In this document: positions 7,224-18,200 of the stretch, piece by piece
Position numbering within the stretch: the stretch's first letter is position 1
How the letters are laid out: each line of letters begins with the position of its first letter
Source: JAXLWB01 sp046328715
GTDB lineage: Bacteria > Chloroflexota > Anaerolineae > Caldilineales > Caldilineaceae
Reading direction: 5' to 3'
NCBI GenBank assembly: GCA_046328715.1
Contig: JAXLWB010000006.1
Coordinates: forward strand, 186,001 to 250,000
Length of the DNA stretch: 64,000 bases
Translations under genes and position numbers: made by a program
Notes under the pieces: model-generated
The model's input: only the letters and a program-made list of their open reading frames with translations
Told to the model about the DNA's origin: nothing
The model's database searches: none

Positions 7224-10200
7224 ATGGTTGAACTACAGATTGCCTGTTTGGGCGAGTTGCAGGTGACGCGGGCTGACGCCGTCCTCACGCTGTTCCACAC
7301 TGATAAGAATCGTGCGCTCCTAGCCTACCTCGCCCTTGAGTCGCGGGTCCACACGCGCGCCGAGTTGGCGCAGTTGCTCTGGCCGGGCTATAGCGACGAG
7401 AGCGCCCGCAGCAGCCTGCGTCAGGCGCTCCATCAACTCCGGCAAACCCTGAGCGATGCGGAGGCAGAGCGCCCCTGGCTCTTGTTGACGCGCCAAACGG
7501 TGCAACTCAACCCGGATGCGCCCATCCACGTCGATGTCCTGACTTTCCGCCACTTGCTCGCCACCTGTGCCAGCCATGCCCATGCCGATCTGACCACCTG
7601 TGCGCCTTGTCTGGCGCGCCTGCGTCAGGCCGTTGATCTCTATCGCGGTGATTTTCTGGCCGGTTTCAGCGTGGCGGATAGCCCACCGTTTGAGGAATGG
7701 CGCCGGGTCATCCAGGAGCAGTTGCATATCCAGGTGCTCGACGCCCTGACCCACTTGGTCACAGCGGCGGAAGCCGCTGGCGATACTGATGGGCAAGCGC
7801 TGCACGATGCGCGGCGGCTGTTGACGCTGGAGCCGTGGCTGGAAGCGGCGCACTGTCAGGTGATGCGCTTGCTAGCGCGCCGAGGAGAGCGCGCCGAAGC
7901 GCTGGCGCAATATCAGCGCTGCCGCCAGGTGTTGGCCGAAGAGTTGGGGGTCGAGCCAGACGCCGAGACGACAGCGCTTTATGAGCAGATCCGCGCTGGG
8001 AAATTTAGTAGGGAGACGGGGAGACAGGAAGACAAAAAGACAGGAAGACAAGAAGACAAGAAGATAGAAAATGGAACACAGGAGCGATTAGCGACGGGGC
8101 TTCTTGTCTCCCCCGCTTCCCCTCTTCCTGTCTCCTTACCTGCTGTACGCGATTGGGCCGAGATGCCAGCGGTCGATTTTTTTGTCGAACGGAGCGCCGA
8201 GGTGACGCAATTGACAGCCTGGTTGCTGCCGGCGTCGGCACCAGACCCTGGCCGCGCGCCGGTGCAACTGATCACGATATTGGGCATGGGCGGCATGGGC
8301 AAGACGACCCTGGCGGCGCTGGTGACCAGGTCGGTGGCGTCCAGCTTTGCCGTGGTCATCTGGCGCTCACTGCTCAATGCCCCGCCGCTGGGCGAACTGC
8401 TGCGCGCCTGGCTGCAAACGCTCTCGCGCCAGAGCTTGACCGTGTTGCCGGATGCACTGGATGACCAACTGCGCCTGTTGCTGACCTATCTCCAGCGCGA
8501 GCGCTGTCTGCTGGTCTTGGACAATGTGGAGAGCATCTTTGCCACGGATCCATCTGCCCCAACGGGAAGCGCCCAGCCGCAAAGTAGTGTCGGCCCCTTC
8601 GACGAGCTCAGGGGCCTGAGCCTGTCGAAGGCCACGTCGAAGGCCACGTCGAGCCGGGCTGGCGTGACGCGCCCCGGCTATGAAGGCTACGACCAACTCT
8701 TCCAGCGGCTGGCAACCAGTGAGCACCAGAGTTGCCTCTTGCTCACCAGCCGCGAACAGCCCTATGCCTTGGCCCGCATCGTCCCCGGTCGTGGACCGCA
8801 AAGCCAGGCCGACAGCGGGCGCACGCGCCTGTTACTGTTGGGCGGGCTGGATCAGCAGGCGGGCCATCTGCTGCTGGAAAGCGTCGGGCTACAAGCCACC
8901 GGTGCCGAAGCGGCCCAACTCACTGCCAATTATTCGGGCAACCCCCTGGCCTTGCAAATTGTGGCAGGCGCCATTGTCGATTTCTTTGAGGGCGATGTCG
9001 CCGCCTTTCAGCAGGAAGCGGGCGGTCTTTTTGATGGGCTGCGCCTGGTGCTCGATCAACAATTTGCCCGTCTCTCGCCGTTGGAACGAGAGATTCTGGT
9101 TTGGTTGGCGATTGAGCGCGAAGCGATCAGCGTACCGACCCTACGCAACAATTTTGTCCAATCGCGCCCAGAGGGCACCCGTACTGGGCCGCTGATCGAA
9201 GCGCTGCAAGCGCTACAAAGTCGTTCCCTGCTCGAAAAACGCGACACCGGCTTCACCCTGCAAAATGTGATCATTGAGTATACGACGGAGTATTTGGTGG
9301 AGCAGGTCTATCAGGAGATTATGGAAGAGGGGGAAACAAGAAGACAAGAAGACAGGAAGACAAGGCTTGTCCTGGAAGGAAGACAGGAAGTCGCGGAGCA
9401 GCATACCTCCGCTGTCTCTCTGTCTCCCCCTCATCCTGTCTTCTTGTCATTTCTCAACCGTTTCGCACTCCTCAAAGCCCAGGCCAGGGAGGAGGTGCGG
9501 CAGAGTCAGGTGCGCCTGATTTTGCAGCCGTTGGCCGACCGTCTACTGGCGCAACTGGGGCAAGCACAGCTTGAAACACGGGTCATGGCGTTGGTGCAGG
9601 GGTTGCAAGCGTTCGCGCCGCTGACACCGGGTTATGCCGGAGGCAACCTGCTCAATCTCTTGTTGCACATCGGCAGCGATCTGCGTGGGCGTAACTTTGC
9701 AAAGCTTGCCCTGTGGCAAGTCTTTCTGGCGGGTACGTATGTACCGGGGTTGAACCTTGCTGGCGCCGACTTGACGGGTACTGTCTTCACCCAACGCTTT
9801 GGCACGCTGCGCAACATTCAATTTGATGACCAGGGTGACCTGCTGCTGGTGGATATTCACAACCGGCGGTTGCGGTTGCTGCGCTTGCGCGATGGGCAGC
9901 TCTATCATGAGATTGCCTTGCCCGATTGGCATTTCAGACTACCCATTCTCAGCCCCGATTGCAGGTCTGTCCTCTTACCCTTAGTTGACGATCGATTGGC
10001 ACTGCTCGATCTGACCACCGGCAAACTCTCCCCGCCGCAGGCGCGCCATCAACACCCGATCTGGCGTTTCTGCTTTAGTCCAGATGGTCGCTTTGTCGCC
10101 ACCGGTGATAGCAGTGGCTTGATCTGCATTTGGGATCGCCAAGGTCTGCAATTGGTGCAGGAGCGCCAAATCTCCGACGATGCCGTGTCGGCGCTCGCCA

Positions 10201-11708
10201 TTGCACCCGACGGCGAGACCATGGCCAGCGCCAATGTGGCCGGCACGATCTTTCTGTGGTCTTTAGCCAACCAGTCGGCGCTGCGCCGCTTACAAGGGCA
10301 TGAGGATGAGGTGGCAACCCTCGTGTTTCTCGACAATGGGCGACTGTTGGCTTCCGGCAGCCACGATCTGACCGTTGGCTTGTGGGAGGTGGCGACGGGT
10401 GAACTGCGTCAACGCTTGCGCGGCCATACCCGCCCGGTGCGCAAGAGTGGGGCGGCGACGACGGGACAATGGTTGGTTACGGGTGGCGGCGACCACTTCC
10501 TCTATGTGTGGGATTGGCAGCGCGGCGCGCCGCACCATCTGCTGGCTGACCATGCTTCGCCGATTGATCACCTGGTCATCAGTCCTGATGGCAAACAGGC
10601 CGCGGCCCAGGACTTGAATACAGTCGTCTCCCACTGGGACCTGACCCACGGTCGGCGGCTCGATTATTACGCCATCTACTACAATTCCATCATGTCGATC
10701 TGCTTTAGCCCGGATGGGCAAACATTGGTCTCCGGTGGTAGTTATGGCGCAGTTTATCTTTGGGCGATGGACAATAGCGTTGGTTTGCGCTTGCTAGACC
10801 GGCTGGCCGCACACAATTATCGCATCGCTGCGGTTGCCTTCCATCCGGACGGCAATCTGATTGCCGGTGCTGGTGAGAATGCCGGCATCGTACTTTGGGA
10901 ACGCAGCAGTGGGCGGCTTGTGCAGACGTTGCAAGGAGACGCCAAGCCTATCGCCATGTTGGACTTCAGCCCCAATGGCAACTGGCTGGCAAGTGGCAAC
11001 GGTGACGGCACGGTCACGCTCTGGTCAATGCCCGACGGGCGGCAACAGCGCCAGTTGCGGGTGCATACCAATATGGTTAGCTGTTGTGCCTTTAGTCCGA
11101 GCCGCGTCGATAGCCTGGGACAGCCGCAACAACGAGTCGCCAGCGGCAGCTTTGACCACACCCTTGCCCTTTGGGATGCAGAGAGCGGTGCGTTGTTGCA
11201 TCACTTGCGGGGTCATACCAATGCGATTGGGCGCTGTCTCTTCAGCCATGACGGAGAGCGTTTGATCAGCGTTAGCCACGATGCAACCCTGTGCATTTGG
11301 GATGTGGAGAGCGGAGAAAGATTGGCGACCTGGCCGCACCTTGGCGCTGGCTATGTCGCCCTGGCCGTGCATCCAGCCGGTCAGCTTTTGGCGGTCTCTT
11401 GTTTAGACCATGCGATTCGTTTGCTTGAACTGAGCAGTGGTTGTTGTCTGGCTGAGCTACATGGACATAGTCTGCCAGCCCTCTCGCTTGCTTTTCACCC
11501 CAGCAAACCGCTACTCGCCAGCGCCGGTGCCGATGAAACGATTCGCCTGTGGGACATTTCGTCCACCGCCATGGAGACGGGGCAGATTGGCTGTCTCCAC
11601 ACCTTGCAAGCGCCAACCCCCTACGCCGGCATGAAGATCAGCGGCGTCACAGGCATCAGCGAGGCGCAGAAGGCTTCGCTGCGCGCGCTGGGGGCGGTGG
11701 AGGAATGA
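7224..11708 (+). CDS. BTAD/SARP-like regulator with STAND NTPase and WD40 propellers
   Basis: A 1494-residue cytoplasmic regulator. Residues 1-100 form an OmpR/SARP-like winged helix (recognition helix region SARSSLRQALHQLRQTL); 100-260 is the BTAD helical domain. An NB-ARC-type NTPase follows, with Walker A GMGGMGKTT near 354 and Walker B CLLVLDNVES near 428, then a winged-helix/arm region, then about 14 WD40 repeats from about 860 to 1445, enough for two seven-bladed propellers. Such proteins bind DNA as activators once the propeller senses a ligand and the NTPase oligomerises. The ATG at 7224 is preferred over an upstream TTG (7212) because it aligns with the starts of the 26110 and 37945 paralogues. 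No clear ribosome site is seen. Three blocks (residues about 263-305, 457-478, 701-743) are encoded by palindromic repeats. It lies between the two RTX exoprotein genes, both oriented away from it or convergent with it. Confidence 0.9.
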   Translation: MVELQIACLGELQVTRADAVLTLFHTDKNRALLAYLALESRVHTRAELAQLLWPGYSDESARSSLRQALHQLRQTLSDAEAERPWLLLTRQTVQLNPDAPIHVDVLTFRHLLATCASHAHADLTTCAPCLARLRQAVDLYRGDFLAGFSVADSPPFEEWRRVIQEQLHIQVLDALTHLVTAAEAAGDTDGQALHDARRLLTLEPWLEAAHCQVMRLLARRGERAEALAQYQRCRQVLAEELGVEPDAETTALYEQIRAGKFSRETGRQEDKKTGRQEDKKIENGTQERLATGLLVSPASPLPVSLPAVRDWAEMPAVDFFVERSAEVTQLTAWLLPASAPDPGRAPVQLITILGMGGMGKTTLAALVTRSVASSFAVVIWRSLLNAPPLGELLRAWLQTLSRQSLTVLPDALDDQLRLLLTYLQRERCLLVLDNVESIFATDPSAPTGSAQPQSSVGPFDELRGLSLSKATSKATSSRAGVTRPGYEGYDQLFQRLATSEHQSCLLLTSREQPYALARIVPGRGPQSQADSGRTRLLLLGGLDQQAGHLLLESVGLQATGAEAAQLTANYSGNPLALQIVAGAIVDFFEGDVAAFQQEAGGLFDGLRLVLDQQFARLSPLEREILVWLAIEREAISVPTLRNNFVQSRPEGTRTGPLIEALQALQSRSLLEKRDTGFTLQNVIIEYTTEYLVEQVYQEIMEEGETRRQEDRKTRLVLEGRQEVAEQHTSAVSLSPPHPVFLSFLNRFALLKAQAREEVRQSQVRLILQPLADRLLAQLGQAQLETRVMALVQGLQAFAPLTPGYAGGNLLNLLLHIGSDLRGRNFAKLALWQVFLAGTYVPGLNLAGADLTGTVFTQRFGTLRNIQFDDQGDLLLVDIHNRRLRLLRLRDGQLYHEIALPDWHFRLPILSPDCRSVLLPLVDDRLALLDLTTGKLSPPQARHQHPIWRFCFSPDGRFVATGDSSGLICIWDRQGLQLVQERQISDDAVSALAIAPDGETMASANVAGTIFLWSLANQSALRRLQGHEDEVATLVFLDNGRLLASGSHDLTVGLWEVATGELRQRLRGHTRPVRKSGAATTGQWLVTGGGDHFLYVWDWQRGAPHHLLADHASPIDHLVISPDGKQAAAQDLNTVVSHWDLTHGRRLDYYAIYYNSIMSICFSPDGQTLVSGGSYGAVYLWAMDNSVGLRLLDRLAAHNYRIAAVAFHPDGNLIAGAGENAGIVLWERSSGRLVQTLQGDAKPIAMLDFSPNGNWLASGNGDGTVTLWSMPDGRQQRQLRVHTNMVSCCAFSPSRVDSLGQPQQRVASGSFDHTLALWDAESGALLHHLRGHTNAIGRCLFSHDGERLISVSHDATLCIWDVESGERLATWPHLGAGYVALAVHPAGQLLAVSCLDHAIRLLELSSGCCLAELHGHSLPALSLAFHPSKPLLASAGADETIRLWDISSTAMETGQIGCLHTLQAPTPYAGMKISGVTGISEAQKASLRALGAVEE
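8007..8140. repeat. in-frame GACAAGAAG palindromic element, copy 1
   Basis: Purine arm GGGAGACAGGAAGACAAG-like repeats (8011-8062) face a pyrimidine arm (8097-8136) of CTTCTTGTCTCC and CTTCCTGTCTCC. The element is translated as Arg/Gln/Glu/Asp/Lys repeats (GRQEDKKTGRQEDKK) followed by a Pro/Ser/Leu stretch. It lies exactly between the BTAD domain and the NTPase domain of the 7224 protein. Confidence 0.85.
8590..8655. repeat. in-frame TTCGAC-GAGCTCAGG palindromic repeat
   Basis: GGCC-CCTTCGAC-GAGCTCAGG followed by CCTGAGCCTGTCGAAGGCC forms an inverted repeat and then a short direct duplication (AAGGCCACGTCG twice). It adds about 20 residues (VGPFDELRGLSLSKAT) just after Walker B. The aligned region of the 26110 protein (around 34855-34890) lacks it. 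Confidence 0.75.
9325..9450. repeat. in-frame GACAAGAAG palindromic element, copy 2
   Basis: Arms GACAAGAAGACAGGAAGACA (from about 9340) and CATCCTGTCTTCTTGTCA (to about 9450) pair across a loop. It is translated as TRRQEDRKTR... and ...SLSPPHPVFLS. At the same place the 26110 paralogue has only a short unrelated linker (around 35525-35580), giving a presence/absence pair. Confidence 0.8.
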
Positions 11709-11726
11709 AGATGACAAGATGACAAG

Positions 11727-11777
11727 AAGACAGGAAGACAAGAAGCGCACAACAGCTTCTTCTTGTCTTCCTGTCTT
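11727..11777. terminator. bidirectional terminator between convergent genes (GACAAGAAG repeat)
   Basis: A perfect 19-bp stem (11727-11745 / 11759-11777) with a 13-nt loop, 19 bp after the 7224 gene stop and 27 bp before the stop of the leftward RTX gene. Loop length and stem are nearly those of the 3259-3309 hairpin. Confidence 0.75.
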
Positions 11778-11803
11778 CCCTTCTTCCTCGCTTCTTGTCA
11801 GAC

Positions 11804-14800
11804 TCAGCGACTGACGACTGGCAGGAAGATGCGGTTGCTCAAGGTTGCATCCTCACTGCCATTGTCACCGACCGGTTCGGTGAGATATTCAGCACCAGCC
11901 TCTTCGCTGGGGATCTGCACTTCAGCGTCGGCGCTGATGACCAGCCGCTTCTCAAACTTGATGATATTGGAGGCAGGGTCGATCACACCAACCAGTCCCA
12001 GACCATCGTTGTTGCCTTCGAGTGAACTGGCAGGATTGTCGCGTTCATCACCGCTGATATCGAGGGTGAAGCGGGCCGGGTCGAGAATAGCTAGACCAGC
12101 CAGATCGTTGCCGTAGCCAGCCGTCAGACCAGCAAAACGAGTTTGGGCATTGGCGTCACGCCAGCCTTTGCGCAGAATGATGGTCAAGAGGTCGTTACCA
12201 ACGCCGCCGCTGACATTACGCACGCCATCGCCATCGAGCAAGGTGTCGTTGCCCTCGCCGCCGAGCAGTTCGTCGTAGTCACCGCTGCCGCCGTTGAGCA
12301 CATCGCTGCCCTTGCCACCATCCAAGAAGTCGTTGCCGCCCATGCCTTGCAGCAGATCCACCCCATCACCGCCGCAGAGGACATCATCGCCACCCTTGCC
12401 GTCGATCTTGTCGTTGCCACCCAGACCGAGAATCAGGTCGGGGCCGTTGCTGCCGTTGAGTGTGTTGTTTTTGTCGTTGCCGACCCCAATGCTGCCACTC
12501 CAGCCCGCAGCCGTATAACTGTTCCCATTCTGATAGACCGTATAGGCTCCACACGTTCCAACCAGCGTACCAGCGTTTGGCGTATTGGTCGGGGTTGCCG
12601 TTGCAGTCGGTGGAACAGGCGTGTTGGTGGCCGTGTTGGTCGGGGTTGCCGTTGCGGTCGGTGGGACAGGTGTGTTGGTGGCTGTGTTGGTCGGGGTTGC
12701 CGTTGCGGTCGGTGGAACAGGCGTGTTGGTGGCTGTGTTGGTCGGGGTTGCCGTTGCGGTCGGTGGAACAAGCGCAGTGTTGGTGGCCGTGTTGGTTAGG
12801 GTTGCGTTGCGGTCAGTGGGACAGGTGTGTTGGTGGCTGTGTTGGTCGGGGTTGCCGTTGCGGTCGGTGGGACAGGTGTGTTTGGTGGCCGTGTTGGTTG
12901 GGGTTGCCGTTGCGGTCGGTGGAACAGGCGTGTTGGTGGCCGTGTTCGTGGGTGTATCGGTTGGTGTATCGGTTGCTGTATGAGTCGGAGTCGCCGTCGG
13001 CGTGTCCGTTGCCGTGTTGGTGGGTGTTGCAGTCGCTGTCGGTGTGTTTGTGGGGGTATCCGTCACGGTTGGTGTATGGGTTGGCGTTGCGGTCGGGGCA
13101 TTGACCGTGTAGTGGACGCCGCTGCGCCGCTGTTGCCCGCTAGGTCAGTCGCCCCGCTACAGGTGGCGGTGAGGCTGCCGCTGCCATCAGGATTGCCGCC
13201 GGTGGTGTTGAGCGTCGCTTGGGTGGCTACTCCGGAGAGAGCATCGGTCGTGCTGCATGCGGCGGTCGGTACGCTGCCAAAATTGTAGGTGGCGCCCTCA
13301 GTCACGCCGGTGAGCAGCACGCTGGGCGCGGTCTTATCGATTTTAACGGTGACGATGTTGCTGGCGTTGCTGCTATTCAGCGCGCGGTCCTGTACGGTTT
13401 GAGCAGTAGAACTCAAGGCCGTGCCTTCGCCGCTCAGGGTCTGGTCGGCGGGGCAGCTAAAGGCACCGGAGAGATTGTCGGTGCAGGTGAAGCGGACGGT
13501 CACGTCACTGTTGTACCAGCCATTGGCGTTGGGTTGAGTGGTGGCGGCGGCGCTGATGGTGGGCTTGGTCAGGTCTATCCTGATCGGGCCGACCGTGACC
13601 GGGGTCGCCACATTATCGGCAAAGTCGGTGCAACCGCCGGTGTTGGTGGCGGTAAAGGTCGCCCCTTCGCTGATAAAGGTCTGGTTGCCGCCCACAGTAT
13701 TGGTGGCGATCCCGGAGAGAGTGCCTTGCTCTTGGCAGGTAAAGCTGACGGTCACCGAGCTGTTGTTCCAGCCAAACCCATTGGCGGTAGGGCTAACATT
13801 CGTCCGAATCAGCGGCTGCGCACGGTCGACCTTTACCGTGTAGCTGGCTTGCGAAAGGTTGCCCGCTTCGTCCGCACAGAAGGCCGTGAGCGTCTGCGTG
13901 CCCGCGCCAATATTGCTCGTGCTGCTCGTCTCACAGGGGCCGTTGACAATGCCACTGAGATCGTCGGTCCAGTTCCAGTTCACGGTGACATTCGTATTGT
14001 TCCAGCCTGCGGCATTGGCGGCGGGCGAAAGGGTGGGGTTCGCCACCGGCCCGGTGTTGTCGGGCGGGGTATAGATGATGGCGATCTGCCCATCCCCGCT
14101 GCGCACCCCGCTTTGAAAGGTCGTGCCCGCTGGGCCGAAGCTACTACCACCGCCACCGCCGCCCTCAAAACCGCCGCCGCCGCCGCCGTAGAGACCGCCG
14201 CCGCCGCCGCCTGGGCCGCCACAGCCGCAACCGGCGTAGCCGCCCGCACCGCCCAGCCCAAGCTGCCCGGCCGTGCCGGGGTTTGACCCCCCGTTGGCTT
14301 CGCCGCCGCCTGCACCGCCACTCGTGGCGGTGCCACCCGTGCCCGGCGTACCGTCGTTACCCGACCCAGTCCCAGTCCCACCGAGTTGGCCGCCGCTGCC
14401 GCCATTGCCGCTGATCGCGGCGCCGCCGCCCCCGCCGCCCGCAATGATGCGCCGGTCGGCCCGGGTACAGCTCAGGTTGGCCGCGCAGGCGCCGCTGCGC
14501 ACGTCCGATGCGCCGCCGCCGCCCGCACCGTTAAAGGCGCGCGCACTGGTGCCGCCAGTGCCGCCGCCGTTAAAGCCGCCCGCGGTCACGCTGCCGGTGC
14601 CGCCCACCATGAGTTGGAAGGTCTGGCCCGCGCTGACCGTAAGCCTGGCCTGCGCGCGTGCCCCCAAACCGCCCGTACCCTGTGTGCCGCCGACGAGATG
14701 CCCGTTACCACCCTGTGCGCCATCGACGACGAAGGTGGCCTGCGTGACGCCCGCCGGCACCGTCCAGCTTTGGGCCGCACCTGTGTAGGTGTAGGTACAG

Positions 14801-14946
14801 GTTAGCGTCCCCAGATTATTGACACAGTCGCCGGAAGCGGCCAGAACAGGCGCTGCGACTTGTCCATCCAGCCCGGTAAGCGCCCCCAGGAGCAGGATGA
14901 CACCGCTGAGGCGGCGCAGAAATTTGTGTGTTGCGATAGCGATCAT
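11804..14946 (-). pseudogene. exported Gly-rich/Ig-like/Thr-Pro/RTX protein with one frameshift
   Basis: ATG 14946 follows AAGGAAG. The first frame (14946 to about 13110) has a signal peptide, a lectin-like module with a YTGAAQSWTVPAGV start and a Gly-rich region (residues about 55-270), then Ig-like modules repeating GWNNxxVTV with paired Cys. At about 13110 a stretch four bases shorter than in the 3336-6035 paralogue moves translation out of frame. The second frame continues with the Thr/Pro/Val-Pro-Pro linker, RTX nonapeptides (about 12250-12460) and the tail IFLPVVSR. Inside the linker, 12780-12900 is read in a shifted frame (KHTCPTDRNGNP) that later returns, so compensating indels have occurred in the minisatellite. 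Joined, the product would be about 1045 residues. A sequencing error at 13110 would make it an intact gene. Expected role: extracellular surface protein. Confidence 0.8.
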
Positions 14947-15015
14947 TGAACTTCCTTCGAACAGTTGTGAATTAGTTTAGGATTGCGGTATTGTTCATCA
15001 CTTTGTACTAGCTCC

Positions 15016-15104
15016 ATTATACGGAACAATCGTTATAAAATAGGAACATTTTCGTTACAAAATAGGAGCATTATCGTTATATTTTTCCGAATTATCGTTA
15101 TAAA
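15016..15104 (-). promoter_or_regulatory. class A SARP-like promoter for the 14946 gene
   Basis: ATTATA (15016-15021; TATAAT in sense) is followed by 8 bp and TCGTTAT (15030). Further copies have their cgt at 15053, 15075 and 15096, spacing 22, 22 and 21. The intervening half-turns are also similar (TAGGAACATT and TAGGAGCATT). The start codon is about 70 bp downstream. Confidence 0.75.
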
Positions 15105-15132
15105 TGGGTGCGGGAGGGGAAAGACAAGATGA

Positions 15133-15190
15133 CAAGATGAAGGGATGACAGGATAGATTCACGCGCTCATCTTGTCATCCCTTCATCTTG
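15133..15190. terminator. hairpin of the GACAAGATG type downstream of the 15255 gene
   Basis: A perfect 18-bp stem, 15133-15150 with 15173-15190, and a 22-nt loop. It is a GACAAGATGA variant of the GACAAGAAG repeat. It lies past the second hairpin relative to the leftward giant gene. Confidence 0.6.
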
Positions 15191-15191
15191 T

Positions 15192-15234
15192 GATACTGCT
15201 GGCAAAATCGGGCGGCGATTTCGCCGGCAGTATC
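15192..15234 (-). terminator. second hairpin directly after the giant gene
   Basis: GATACTGCTGGC (15192-15203) pairs with 15223-15234 at 11 of 12 positions, extended inward by AAATCG/CGATTT. It lies 20 bp past the stop codon. There is no T-run on the minus strand. Confidence 0.6.
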
Positions 15235-15254
15235 ATTTGGTCACCTTGTCAGCA

Positions 15255-18200
15255 TTACCGACTCACCACCGGTAGGAAGAGAACATTCAGCGGCACGCTC
15301 TCCATTGTCACCGTCACGGTAGCAACGGTGGAGTCAAGCAGGCCATCACTGGCCAGGAAGGTGAAGCTGTCGGTCGAACGATTATCCTGGTCGGGCAGAT
15401 AGGTGACGTTGGGCGGAATCCCGATCAGCACGCCATTGCCCGGCGGTGTGACAATCTTGTAGCTCAGCGGTTCGTTATCGGTCGCAGTCAGCGTGATGGG
15501 CAGCGGCGTATTGGGTTGCGCAGCGAGCGACTGGCTTTGCGCCACAGGTGCCACGTTGACCACTGTCCAGACATAGCGGTCGGCTGCACCAGCGACATTC
15601 GCATTGTTACGTGAACGCACCAGGAAGGTGTGTTCGCCATTGCCCAGGTTGTTGTAGCTCTGCGGACTGCTACAGGTCACATAGGCCGCACCGTCCAGGC
15701 TGCACTCGAAGTGTGTGACCGTGGCATCGCCGCTGAAGCTGAAGCTGGCCGAGCGATCCGAGGTCGAATTACTTGGCTTGCCGGTGATGGTAGCCCCTGG
15801 CTGGCTGGGGTTGATTGTCCAGTTGTACTCAGCGGGCGTGAGATCGGGGTGTCCCTCACTGTCAACGGCGCGCACCCGGAAGAGATGGCTGCCTTTGCTC
15901 AGGTCGCTATAGCTGGCCGGGCTGGCGCATGGCGTGTAAGGCGCATTGTCAAGCTGACACTCGAACGAGGCGGCGGTTGCGCTGCCCGTGAAGACAAGCT
16001 GGGCGCCGATGACCGTGCTTGGATTGCTCGGTCCGCTGCTGATGGCTGTGTTGGGCGCATCGGGGGCCGAGAGCTGCGTGCCGATGGTCTGATTGAGTTG
16101 CGTGATGCGTCCGGCCCGGTCGATGGCGCGCACGGTGATGTTGAGCGTGCGTCCTTCGGGGTCAATCACTGGCAAAGCCGTCTGCCAGGTGCCATTGCCA
16201 AAGGCGGCATCGACAAAGTCATTTACCCCTTCGCGGATCTGGACCGCGGCCAGCCCCACACTGTCGCTGGCATTGCCGTTGAAGCGCAGGATACCGCTGC
16301 CCGCCTGCCAGGTGTCGGTCAGCGTCAGCGTGCTGGCATCGATGGTGACGACAGGCACATTCTGGTCCAGCGTAAAGGCGACCGGGAAGAGCGTCGTCTG
16401 CGTGCTGTTGTCCCATGCCGTCGCCTGGGCCACCAACGTGTGTGCACCTTCGCCCGCCACCGGCACATTGACGGTGAGCAACGTGCGGGTGACAGATGGG
16501 CTTTGTGCAAAGCTCAGGGTTTGCACCGTCGCATTGTCCAGCTTGATCGTAACTTCTTTGAGACCAGCACCTGCCTCAGCGGCCACGGTCGCGCTCAGCG
16601 CGCTAGCAGCGGCGACAAAGCTGCCCTGGGTCGGATTGACGATCAGTGCCTTGGGGGCAGCGGGTGCGGCAGCCTGCATACCTGCCCCTTGCACTGCCCC
16701 ACTCTCCACTCCCCCTGTCGAAGCGCTGGCGCAGTGGCCAACGACATCACAGGCGCTGACAGTGGCGGACGGCGTGGTCGTGGGCAACCAGAGCGTGTAG
16801 GTGTTGGCCAGGCCGCTGCGGATCGTCTGATCAGGGAAGAGCGCTTGCAGAGCAGCGTCGTCGCTAAAGCTGCGCACTGGCGGTTGGATGCTGTTGCCGG
16901 GGCAGTCAAAACTCTCCTCGCTCAGGTGGCGGTCGGTGGCCGTGCAGACGAAGCGGATCTCATTCATGGTTTGGTTGCTGGCGGCATCGAAATAGTTTGC
17001 ACCCGTGGCCGTGGCGGTCATGCTGACGCGCGGGTCAAGCGTGTCGATGGCACCGCGCCAGGCATTGCCAGCCACGCTGCGGTTGCCGAGCATATCAGTC
17101 GCCCGCAAGTTGATCTGAACCTGATTTTCCAGCCCTGCCGGAACCTGGAAACTCCAACTACTGCTCGCCTTGCCAGCCCCGCTTTGGGCCAGGGTGACGG
17201 GCAGCCACGGGCGGTTGAGTAGCGCCTCAGCCGCATCGCCGGTGACACCCTCGGGCAAAGCAGCGATCTGTTCGATCGGCGTAAAGGCGATCTCCAACTT
17301 TTGCAGACCGGCGCTGCTGTGGCTGTCGGTCACCACACCGCTCAGCGTCACAGTCTGGCTGATGACCAACTGCGTGCCCGGATTTTGGCCGGCGATGGCG
17401 GTGAGGAAGGCGGTCGGTGCCTCGTTGTCCAGACGTACTACACCGCTTGCTGCGTTGTCTGCCGTGCGGTTGCCAAGCTTGTCGCTGGCGCGCACCTGGA
17501 TGTCGTAGGCATCGGTGACCTGATCGAACTCCGCCGGGAGCAGGTAGGTGATGGTCCAATTTGTCCCGGTAAGGATGGCGGTCTGCCAGTTGAGGATCGG
17601 CCCGACGCCACTCTGCTGGGTCAACAGCACTTCTACCGAATCGGGCTTGACGCCGCTGCCTGCGCCATCGCTGGCCGTGCCACTGAGGGTAACCTGCCAC
17701 TGTCCCTGCTCATTCTGGGTCGGGAGCAGCGTGTTGGCGGGAGCGTTCAGCGTGACCTGTGGTGCTGCCGCATCGGGATGCAGGGTGATGGGTGCACTTT
17801 CGGGACCCAGATTGCCTGCGTTATCGGTGGCACGCACACGGATGGTCACGTCGTCTGTGTCTACGGTCAGGGCAAAGAACCAGGTCGCCGATCCAGTCGC
17901 AGTTTGCCATGCTCCACCGTTGATCTGTACTTCGACCTGACCAACACCCGCCGGCGTTACCCCAGCGCTGCCGACGGGATCGTTCGCATCGCCGCCGATG
18001 ATCGTGGTGGCATTGCCAGGAATAAAGCTGTTGTTGGCCAGCGTAGTCAGGGTGGCCGTGGGTGGGTTGCTGTCGATGATCAGCGGCATCCCCTGGCTGG
18101 CACTGATGCGCCCGCCACGCGTGTCCGGTTTCGTAAAGTTGACACGGGTCCAGTTGATTTTGTTCTTGGTAGCATTGTCGATACCGCCAGCCACACAGTA

